From Gammaproteobacteria bacterium (lineage in GTDB: Bacteria > Pseudomonadota > Gammaproteobacteria > QOAV01): a stretch of 6,620 nt of DNA. Positions within the stretch are counted from its first letter, which is position 1; each line of letters opens with the position of its first letter. This document shows positions 1 through 5,106 of this stretch, piece after piece. Below the pieces are notes generated by a model. It worked only from the letters and a program-made list of their open reading frames with translations. It had not been told where the DNA came from and ran no database searches. The stretch spans positions 1 through 6,620 of the forward strand of contig JALXFQ010000154.1 in assembly GCA_027067235.1 (NCBI GenBank), read 5' to 3'. The translations under genes and the position numbers were made by a program.

Positions 1-230
1 AAGTGCCACTGCAGGGGCAGGTCCTGCAGTTCGCGCATCTTGTCCAGCGCCTCCTGTACATAGTTTTCGCCGAAAGCCGTCTGCCCCAGTGCATGTATGC
101 TGCGGATTTCGTCGGCGGTACGGGTCTTGCTGACCGCGATCAGACGCACTCCGCCGGCATTCAAGGCCGTATCTCGCCGGGCTTTTTCGATTCTTTCCCT
201 GACGGCTTCATAACGCAGTTGCAGAGACAT
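1..230 (-). CDS. yggS: YggS/PLPBP family pyridoxal phosphate homeostasis protein (N-terminal part, cut at window edge)
   Basis: Only the first 76 codons are present; the rest lies beyond position 1. The family binds pyridoxal 5'-phosphate in the cytosol and buffers its level without a known catalytic reaction. Visible signatures are IAVSK at residues 31-35, where Lys35 matches the lysine that forms the Schiff base with PLP in this family, and FGENYVQEA at residues 53-61, one of its most conserved stretches. The ATG at 230-228 is preceded by AAGG about 9 bases upstream, and the protein starts MSLQLRYEAVRERIEKA, a normal N terminus for the family. It runs divergently from pilT, an arrangement common in pseudomonads and related gammaproteobacteria. 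The ribosome binding site overlaps the putative -35 element of the pilT promoter on the other strand. Family assignment is confident; completeness cannot be judged. Confidence 0.93.
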   Translation of the reverse strand, partial: MSLQLRYEAVRERIEKARRDTALNAGGVRLIAVSKTRTADEIRSIHALGQTAFGENYVQEALDKMRELQDLPLQWH

Positions 231-241
231 AGGCGCGTACC

Positions 242-269
242 TTGAGGCTTGTGAAATCTGATCTATACT
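242..269 (+). promoter_or_regulatory. Putative sigma-70 promoter for pilT-pilU
   Basis: TTGAGG (242-247) and TATACT (264-269) are separated by 16 bases and match the sigma-70 -35 and -10 consensus at 4 of 6 and 5 of 6 positions. Transcription would begin near 276, giving a leader of about 47 bases before the pilT ATG at 323. The -35 element lies over the ribosome binding site of the divergent yggS. No other element in 231-322 looks as good. This is a prediction from pattern only. Confidence 0.55.
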
Positions 270-322
270 CTTCCATGTCACGCAAATAACGCAACCAAAG
301 CCCGAAAAGGTTTAATCAAACT

Positions 323-1393
323 ATGGATATTACGGAACTTCTTGGATTTGCCGTGAAGCATAATGCTTCGGACTTGCACATGTCCTCGGCAATGCCGCCG
401 ATGATACGTGTCGATGGCAGTATCAAGCAAATCAACGTGGACCCTTTTTCGGCCGAGGAGGTCAAGGACATGGTCTACGATGTCATGAATGACCGCCAGC
501 GCAAAGTGCTCGAGGACGAATACGAAATCGACTTTTCGTTCGAGTTACCCAATGTGGCGCGCTTTCGTGTCAACGTGTTCAATACCGACCGTGGCACGGC
601 GGCCGTGTTCAGAACCATCCCCAGCAAGGTGCTGACCCTGGATCATCTCGACGCGCCGGCTATTTTCAAAAACATTTCGGATCAGCCGCGTGGCCTGGTG
701 CTGGTTACCGGCCCCACCGGTTCCGGTAAGTCCACAACCCTGGCGGCGATGATCGACTACATCAATGACAACCGGGCCGAGCATATACTCACCATCGAGG
801 ACCCGATTGAATTTGTTCACAAAAGCAAGAACTGCCTGATCAACCAGCGGGAACTGGGCGAGCATACCCACAGCTTCGCCAACGCCCTGAAGTCCGCGCT
901 GCGTGAAGATCCGGATGTCATACTCATCGGCGAATTGCGGGATCTGGAAACCATTCGCCTGGCCATGACGGCGGCCGAAACCGGCCATCTGGTATTCGGT
1001 ACATTGCATACCAGTTCGGCGGCCAAGACCATTGACCGTATCATCGACGTGTTCCCGGCGGCAGAAAAAGAAATGATCCGCTCCATGCTGTCCGAATCGC
1101 TGCGCGCGGTCATTGCGCAGACCCTGCTCAAGAAAGTCGGCAGTGGCCGGGTAGCCTGTCACGAAATACTCATCAATACGCATGCGATACGCAACCTGAT
1201 ACGGGAAAACAAGGTGCCGCAGATCTATTCGGCGCTGCAGACCGGCCAGGCGGCTGGCATGCGCACCATGGACATGGCCTTGCAGGAGCTGGTGCAGAAA
1301 GGCGTGGTCAGCGTTGACGAAGCCATGCGCAAGGCGGAAAACAAGGCAGCGTTTGGTCAGTTCAAAAACCAGCGCGTAGCCGCAGCAGGATAA
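323..1393 (+). CDS. pilT: Type IV pilus twitching motility ATPase PilT
   Basis: Cytosolic hexameric ATPase that powers depolymerisation (retraction) of type IV pili at the base of the pilus machine. The 356-residue product has the full secretion-ATPase architecture. An N-terminal PAS-like domain spans roughly residues 1-110 (SDLHMSSAMPPMIRVDG near 16-32). The C-terminal RecA-like domain carries Walker A GPTGSGKST at 130-138 (Lys136), Asp box TIEDPIE at 157-163, Walker B with DVILIGELRD at 198-207 (Glu204) and His box TGHLVFGTLHT at 220-230 (His222, His229). AIRNLIRE at 288-295 is the C-terminal motif characteristic of PilT and needed for retraction in studied PilTs. Length is slightly above the usual ~344-347. 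The ATG at 323 has an AAAAGG purine run at 305-310, 12 bases upstream, rather far for a Shine-Dalgarno site. The stop codon overlaps the upstream candidate start of pilU (TAATG). No catalytic residue is missing. Confidence 0.97.
   Translation: MDITELLGFAVKHNASDLHMSSAMPPMIRVDGSIKQINVDPFSAEEVKDMVYDVMNDRQRKVLEDEYEIDFSFELPNVARFRVNVFNTDRGTAAVFRTIPSKVLTLDHLDAPAIFKNISDQPRGLVLVTGPTGSGKSTTLAAMIDYINDNRAEHILTIEDPIEFVHKSKNCLINQRELGEHTHSFANALKSALREDPDVILIGELRDLETIRLAMTAAETGHLVFGTLHTSSAAKTIDRIIDVFPAAEKEMIRSMLSESLRAVIAQTLLKKVGSGRVACHEILINTHAIRNLIRENKVPQIYSALQTGQAAGMRTMDMALQELVQKGVVSVDEAMRKAENKAAFGQFKNQRVAAAG
1387..1390 (+). promoter_or_regulatory. Ribosome binding site that favours the second pilU ATG
   Basis: AGGA at 1387-1390 sits in the last pilT codons. 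It is only 2 bases from the ATG at 1393, which shares its A with the pilT stop, but 8 bases from the in-frame ATG at 1399. Normal spacing therefore favours 1399 as the pilU start. Confidence 0.5.
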
Positions 1394-1398
1394 TGACT

Positions 1399-2532
1399 AT
1401 GGAACAACAAAACTCTCAACTGGATATTTCGGGTCTGCTCATCATGATGAAGCAGCGCGGGGCTTCCGATCTTTTCATCTCGGCCGATGTGCCGCCCAGC
1501 GTCAAGGTGGACGGCAAGCTGACCCCGCTGGTGAATGTCACGCTTACCGAGGACGACTCACGCAATCTGGCCTACAGTCTGATGAACGAGCAGAACCGGC
1601 GTGATTTCGAAGATACCAATGAATGTAACTTCGCAGTTTACCCCAAGGAAATCGGTCGTTTCCGGGTCAATGTGTTTGTGCAGCAGGGCAAGGTGGGGAT
1701 GGTGCTGCGTACCATAGAAATGAATATCCCGACCATCGAGAGCCTGCATTTGCCGGAAGTGCTGAAAGACATTGTCATGTCCAAGCGCGGCATGGTGATT
1801 TTTGTGGGCGCCACCGGTTCCGGTAAGTCCACGTCGATCGCTTCCATGCTGGGTTACGCCAACGACAACCGCTACGGCCATATACTGACCATCGAAGATC
1901 CGGTGGAATTTGTTCATACATCGAAAAACTGTCTGATTACCCAGCGCGAAGTGGGCGTGGATACCGAATCATTCACTGTTGGTCTGCAGAACGCCATGCG
2001 TCAGGCGCCAGACATCATTCTGATTGGCGAGATTCGTTCACAGGAAACCATGGATCACGCGGTGGTGTTCTCGGAAACCGGCCATTTGTGTATGGCGACC
2101 CTGCACGCCAACAACTCGAACCAGGCACTGGACCGGATTATCAACTTTTTTCCGGAAGAACGCCGCAATCAACTGCTCATGGATTTGTCACTGAACCTGC
2201 GCGCCATTATTTCCCAGCGCCTGATTCCCAGAAAAAGCGGCAAGGGCAGGGTGCCGGCGGTAGAAGTCATGCTGAATACGCCGCTGGTCTCGGAACTGAT
2301 CCTGAAGGGTGAAATACACGAACTCAAGGAAATCATGTCGAAGTCCAGAGAACTGGGCATGCAGACCTTCGACCAGTCCCTGTTCGATCTGTTGGAAGCG
2401 GGCAAGATTTCCTACGACGACGCCATACTCAATGCCGATTCACCCAACGACCTGCGTCTGCAGATCAAACTGCACGGCAAGCAGGCCAAGGAACACGATT
2501 TTGGCGGCGAGCTGAAACATTTGCGGGTTTAG
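1399..2532 (+). CDS. pilU: Type IV pilus retraction ATPase PilU (PilT paralog)
   Basis: Accessory retraction ATPase that works with PilT on type IV pili; in studied species it needs PilT to act and raises retraction force. Counting from the ATG at 1399 the protein has 377 residues; an in-frame ATG at 1393 would add Met-Thr. Motifs seen: SDLFISADVPPSVKVDG near the N terminus, Walker A GATGSGKST at about 137-145 (Lys143), Asp box TIEDPVE at 164-170, Walker B DIILIGEIRS at 205-214 (Glu211) and His box TGHLCMATLHAN at 227-238. PilU rather than PilT is indicated by FVGATGSGKST in place of GPTGSGKST, MDLSLNLRAIISQRL, GMQTFDQSL, the late NADSPNDLRLQIKL segment and the lack of AIRNLIRE. It is coupled to pilT by overlap or near-overlap. 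It shares a 22-base identical stretch with pilT at Walker A (714-735 and 1811-1832), as expected for old paralogs. Confidence 0.96.
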   Translation: MEQQNSQLDISGLLIMMKQRGASDLFISADVPPSVKVDGKLTPLVNVTLTEDDSRNLAYSLMNEQNRRDFEDTNECNFAVYPKEIGRFRVNVFVQQGKVGMVLRTIEMNIPTIESLHLPEVLKDIVMSKRGMVIFVGATGSGKSTSIASMLGYANDNRYGHILTIEDPVEFVHTSKNCLITQREVGVDTESFTVGLQNAMRQAPDIILIGEIRSQETMDHAVVFSETGHLCMATLHANNSNQALDRIINFFPEERRNQLLMDLSLNLRAIISQRLIPRKSGKGRVPAVEVMLNTPLVSELILKGEIHELKEIMSKSRELGMQTFDQSLFDLLEAGKISYDDAILNADSPNDLRLQIKLHGKQAKEHDFGGELKHLRV

Positions 2533-2541
2533 CGGGAGACA

Positions 2542-2579
2542 GCCGCGCCGCCGCGTTCTTTTCAGGGATGGCGCGGCGG
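2542..2579. terminator. GC-rich inverted repeat after pilU, possible terminator
   Basis: Two mutually exclusive 8-bp stems can form: 2542-2549 with 2570-2577, or 2548-2555 with 2572-2579 (CCGCCGCG / CGCGGCGG). Both have long loops of 16-20 bases. No U-rich tract follows on either strand, so this is not a canonical intrinsic terminator. It may slow polymerase, protect an mRNA 3' end or simply separate the converging pilTU and tautomerase genes. Confidence 0.3.
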
Positions 2580-2598
2580 TGTCCATGTAAGAGCTTCC

Positions 2599-2943
2599 CT
2601 AGAATGTGCCTGAATTCCATCCCCACAGCGCACGCTCGGCGTCACTGAATTCGACATAGGTGCGCTCTGGCGGTACGCCCAGGTGTTGCTGCATCAGTTC
2701 GCAGATCAGCTTTGCCAGCGCGGTGGTCTGGGTGTGGGGCAGGCCGATGGATTTCAGCTCGACAAAGGCGCAATCCGCGCGACTGCCACCAAACAGCATG
2801 TCGGCCTGCGGCCGCATGGCGACCATGACATAGCTTTCCGGTTTGGCCAGTTCCCGGGCCAGACGCGACGAAACATCCTGTAACAGTCTGGCCTGTTTCG
2901 ACTCGTCCGGTTCAGCGTTAGTCTGTATGCTTACATAAGGCAT
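2599..2943 (-). CDS. MIF/phenylpyruvate tautomerase family protein
   Basis: A 114-residue homolog of macrophage migration inhibitory factor, a trimeric enzyme of the tautomerase superfamily that uses an N-terminal proline as catalytic base for keto-enol tautomerisation. Its length matches animal MIF. Pro2 directly follows Met, so Met removal would expose the catalytic proline. Further family marks are KPESYVMV (Lys34, likely equivalent to active-site Lys32 of MIF), MLFGGSRADCAFVELKSIG at 49-67 and the C-terminal VEFSDAERALWGWNSGTF. The CxxC redox motif of animal MIF is not conserved: only Cys58 is present in that region. The ATG at 2943-2941 has a GAGGAG ribosome binding site at ideal spacing. 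It faces the pilU end (convergent) and overlaps start codons with the divergent methyltransferase. The true bacterial substrate is unknown. Confidence 0.92.
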   Translation of the reverse strand: MPYVSIQTNAEPDESKQARLLQDVSSRLARELAKPESYVMVAMRPQADMLFGGSRADCAFVELKSIGLPHTQTTALAKLICELMQQHLGVPPERTYVEFSDAERALWGWNSGTF

Positions 2944-3559
2944 GAATGACTCCTCGACTTACATGAAACAATATGCGCCAGCCTGCGAGCGCAACCGTCA
3001 GCCCATTCTAGAGGTTTTGGCGCCCTTGTTGAAGGAAACCGCCACCGTGCTGGAAATTGGCAGCGGTACCGGCCAGCACGCGGCCTGGTTCAGTGAGCAC
3101 ATGCCGCATCTGGCCTGGCAGCCCAGCGATCAGCCGGGAACGGTTGCAAGTATTGAGGCATGGCGTGAACGCTCTGGTGCGGTCAATCTGCGTAAGCCGC
3201 TGGAAATTGATTTGCTCAACAAGAAAACCTGGCCGCAGGAATCCTGCGGGGCGCTGGTGTGCATTAATACCGTCCATATTGTTTCCTGGCAGGGCGTGAA
3301 GGCCCTGTTTGATCTGGCGGAGAAGGTACTGGAGACGGGTGGAGTGCTGTATTTGTATGGACCGTTTCGCTATGCCAACCGGCCACTGGAGCCGAGCAAC
3401 GAACAGTTTGACCAGTGGCTGAAACAGCGCGATCCGCAAAGCGGCATCCGCGACTTCGAGGCGGTGGATGCGCTGGCGCGCGCAGCGGGCCTGGATCTGG
3501 AAGGTGACGTGCCCATGCCCGCCAACAACCGGTCCCTGTGGTGGAGAAAGTCGGCTTGA
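2942..3559 (+). CDS. METTL26/UPF0585 (DUF938) family class I SAM-dependent methyltransferase
   Basis: A 205-residue cytosolic protein with a Rossmann-type methyltransferase fold. VLEIGSGTGQHAAWF at 36-50 is motif I, the SAM-binding glycine loop. LVCINTVHIVSW at 105-116 corresponds to the strand and loop after motif III. GVLYLYGPFRYANRPLEPS at 134-152 and the end ANNRSLWWRK are typical of DUF938. The family opening ACERNRQPILEVL at 14-26 is intact. The substrate is not known for this family. The start is uncertain: the ATG at 2942 overlaps the opposite gene's ATG and has AAGG only 1 base away, while the ATG at 2963 (Met8) leads straight into the conserved region but also lacks a good ribosome binding site. 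The stop lies one base from the stop of the convergent CBS gene. Confidence 0.9.
   Translation: MNDSSTYMKQYAPACERNRQPILEVLAPLLKETATVLEIGSGTGQHAAWFSEHMPHLAWQPSDQPGTVASIEAWRERSGAVNLRKPLEIDLLNKKTWPQESCGALVCINTVHIVSWQGVKALFDLAEKVLETGGVLYLYGPFRYANRPLEPSNEQFDQWLKQRDPQSGIRDFEAVDALARAAGLDLEGDVPMPANNRSLWWRKSA
2950..2955 (-). promoter_or_regulatory. Strong ribosome binding site of the tautomerase gene, inside the opposite gene's 5' end
   Basis: Read on the minus strand, positions 2955-2950 give GAGGAG, 6 bases before the tautomerase ATG at 2943. The site lies over codons 3-5 of the methyltransferase if that gene starts at 2942. It supports the tautomerase start and slightly favours 2963 as the methyltransferase start. 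Confidence 0.75.
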
Positions 3560-3560
3560 T

Positions 3561-3971
3561 TCAGATGTCACACTTCTTGTGCAACCCCTTGAGCACCATG
3601 TCCGTGAGGCTGATAATGCCGATTACGCGCCGGTTTTCCACTACCGGCGTACGCGACAAATGGAAATGATTGAACAGTCTGGCTGCATAGCGGATGTCCA
3701 TGTCAGGGTGTACGGTTACGGCCGGTTTCTCCATGATTTCATACACATTGACGCGCTCGGGCGAACGATCGCGGGCAAGTACCTGACGGGCGATGTCGGA
3801 TACCAGCAAAATGCCGTATTCGTCGTTTTCGTGGGCTTTTTCGACGATCAGGCATTTGGTTTCCTTGTGTTCCATCTCACACAGGGCCTGGGAAACGGTG
3901 GCCATGCGGTCCACTACGTCGAATTTTACTTTCATGATGTCGCGTACGCGAACCAGTGGTTGTGCGCTCAT
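3561..3971 (-). CDS. Two-CBS-domain protein of the DUF1538/PII operon
   Basis: A 136-residue soluble protein made of two CBS domains and almost nothing else. The first covers about residues 7-65 (VRDIM at 9-13, GILLVSDIARQVL at 53-65). The second covers about 76-130 (VYEIMEKPAVTVHPD at 77-90, TPVVENRRVIGIISLTDMVL at 108-127). Paired CBS domains form a Bateman module that commonly binds AMP, ADP, ATP or SAM and controls a partner enzyme or transporter. The Asp residues of GILLVSD and GIISLTD are at the usual ribose-contacting position. It is the last gene of the operon. Its ATG overlaps the PII stop by 4 bases (ATGA) and has GGAGG sequences 4 and 7 bases upstream, inside the PII gene. No effector domain is present, so it probably acts in trans, most likely on the membrane proteins encoded upstream; that is inference. 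Confidence 0.93.
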   Translation of the reverse strand: MSAQPLVRVRDIMKVKFDVVDRMATVSQALCEMEHKETKCLIVEKAHENDEYGILLVSDIARQVLARDRSPERVNVYEIMEKPAVTVHPDMDIRYAARLFNHFHLSRTPVVENRRVIGIISLTDMVLKGLHKKCDI

Positions 3972-4315
3972 AATTCCTCCTCCACTATCTCGGTCAGTTT
4001 TTTCACCTGCGGCGCGATGCCAACAGCGTCCTCCACGTCAACCTGAAAGGCAATGCCGGTGTCGGGTTGATCCATGTCTCCCGCCTGTTCGATGAGTTCC
4101 AGTATGGAGCGCGCCAGATGCTCTTCCACCAGAAACAGTATCACATCGCGCTGTGATTCCAGTTTCAACCCGAAAAAGGTTTTTTGATCACGGGGTCCCT
4201 CGCCCCTCGCCGAGGAAATGATCGTTGCGCCCAGCGCGCCGGCATCGCGCGCTGCCTTGATGACCTGCGAGGAAAGTTCGTCCTCCACCAGGGCGATAAT
4301 CAGTTTAAAGTGCAT
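3968..4315 (-). CDS. PII-like (P-II family) signalling protein, divergent
   Basis: A 115-residue protein of GlnB/PII-like ferredoxin fold and length. MHFKLIIALVEDELSSQVIKAA resembles the first beta-alpha unit, GALGATIISSARGEG at 26-40 corresponds to GlnB GVTVxxVKGFG before the T-loop, and GIAFQVDVEDAVGI at 87-100 to KIFVFDVARVIRI. PII proteins are trimeric cytosolic sensors of ATP/ADP and 2-oxoglutarate that plug or gate membrane transporters through their T-loops. By eye the T-loop is a few residues shorter than in GlnB, holds KTFFGLKLE instead of the TELYRG region, and has no tyrosine, so GlnD-type uridylylation is unlikely. The B-loop GDGK is also absent. The start at 4315 is preferred over 4321 because AGGAG then lies at 7 rather than 1 base. 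It overlaps the upstream DUF1538 gene by 11 bases and the CBS gene by 4. Confidence 0.9.
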   Translation of the reverse strand: MHFKLIIALVEDELSSQVIKAARDAGALGATIISSARGEGPRDQKTFFGLKLESQRDVILFLVEEHLARSILELIEQAGDMDQPDTGIAFQVDVEDAVGIAPQVKKLTEIVEEEL

Positions 4316-5099
4316 TTTCATTCTCCTGTGCTTTGACAGATTTTCTGTTGATCCACCATTCGGCAAGCTGGGCGTAGCCCAGTACCGACATGATCGGGAA
4401 AAGACTGGCGAAGGCAATCAGGCCAAAGCCGTCCATGACCGGGCTGCGGCCGGGCACGGTGGAGGCCAGACCCAGGCCCAGCGCAGTGACCAGCGGCACC
4501 GTCACGGTAGACGTGGTGACGCCGCCGGAGTCGTAAGCCAGCGCGACAATCATCTTCGGCGCTGTCAGTGTTTGCAGCAGAACCACCACATAACCGGCGA
4601 TGATGTACCACTGCAGTGGCGTGCCGGTAATGATGCGGAAGCAGCCCAGAGAAATACCCACCGCGACGCCCATGGCCACGGCGTAGCGCAGACCCAGTAC
4701 GCCGATGGCGCCGCCAGATACCTGATTGGCTTTTCTCGCCACCGCGATCAGGGCCGGCTCGGCTACGGTGGTGGCAAAGCCAATGGCGAAGCCGAATACA
4801 TAAATCCAGTAATAATCGCTCCAGTGCGTGCTGGCGGGCGCTGCGCCGGCAAACAGAAAACCGGGGTCGGTGAGCTGTTGCGCCATGAGTTTGCCGAGGG
4901 GGAAAAGCGCCTGTTCCAGCCCTTGCAGGAACAGCGCCATGCCAATGATGACGAAGCCAAAGCCGGTCAGTAGCCGGGGCAGGTTGGCGACGCGTCTGCG
5001 CAATACGAAAAGCTGGAAAAAAACCAGCACAGCAGCGATCGGCAATACATCTCGCAAGGTAGTGCCCAGATCAGAAAAGAAGTGCTCGAGCCAGTTCAT
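4305..5099 (-). CDS. DUF1538-type integral membrane protein, second copy
   Basis: A 264-residue hydrophobic protein with about six or seven membrane segments, among them about 18-33 (VLPIAAVLVFFQLFVL), 44-61, 98-121, 138-156, 166-180 and 224-245. Two signature stretches sit inside hydrophobic regions: TTVAEPALIAVA at 110-121 and AYDSGGVTTSTVTVPLV at 188-204, followed by DGFGLIAFASL at 223-233. I recognise these as the DUF1538 pattern; the family is a putative transporter group without an assigned substrate that I know of. Compared with the adjacent paralog it has a polar insert around 76-98 and a charged tail (RKSVKAQENENAL). It starts 7 bases after the stop of that paralog, with no clear Shine-Dalgarno sequence, so it probably relies on translational coupling. 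It overlaps the PII-like gene. The inner membrane location and transport role are inferred. Confidence 0.87.
   Translation of the reverse strand: MNWLEHFFSDLGTTLRDVLPIAAVLVFFQLFVLRRRVANLPRLLTGFGFVIIGMALFLQGLEQALFPLGKLMAQQLTDPGFLFAGAAPASTHWSDYYWIYVFGFAIGFATTVAEPALIAVARKANQVSGGAIGVLGLRYAVAMGVAVGISLGCFRIITGTPLQWYIIAGYVVVLLQTLTAPKMIVALAYDSGGVTTSTVTVPLVTALGLGLASTVPGRSPVMDGFGLIAFASLFPIMSVLGYAQLAEWWINRKSVKAQENENAL
4323..4327 (-). promoter_or_regulatory. Ribosome binding site that decides the PII-like gene start
   Basis: Minus-strand AGGAG at 4327-4323 lies within the end of the upstream DUF1538 gene. It is 1 base from the ATG at 4321 and 7 bases from the ATG at 4315, so the second ATG (MHFKLIIALV) is the likely start. 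A much longer reading from 4417 has no such support. Confidence 0.7.
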
Positions 5100-5106
5100 G
5101 TTTTGT

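Noticed and set aside
3..245. Plus-strand open frame opposite yggS
   Set aside because: Antisense of a clear YggS N terminus; no independent support.
545..1183. Long minus-strand open frame of 212 codons opposite pilT
   Set aside because: Lies wholly within the strongly conserved pilT; composition is typical of an antisense shadow and no domain is recognisable.
3468..4046. Plus-strand open frame of 192 codons running across the convergent junction
   Set aside because: Overlaps the end of the methyltransferase in another frame and the whole CBS gene in antisense; no recognisable motif.
4316..4417. N-terminal extension of the PII-like protein by 34 residues
   Set aside because: It would overlap the DUF1538 gene by over 100 bases, its residues do not look like PII, and AGGAG at 4327-4323 with 7-base spacing marks the ATG at 4315.
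4218..4973. Plus-strand open frame of 251 codons opposite the PII-like and second DUF1538 genes
   Set aside because: The product is rich in Arg, Gln, His and Gly, as expected for the antisense of hydrophobic membrane-protein codons, and both minus-strand genes have clear family signatures.
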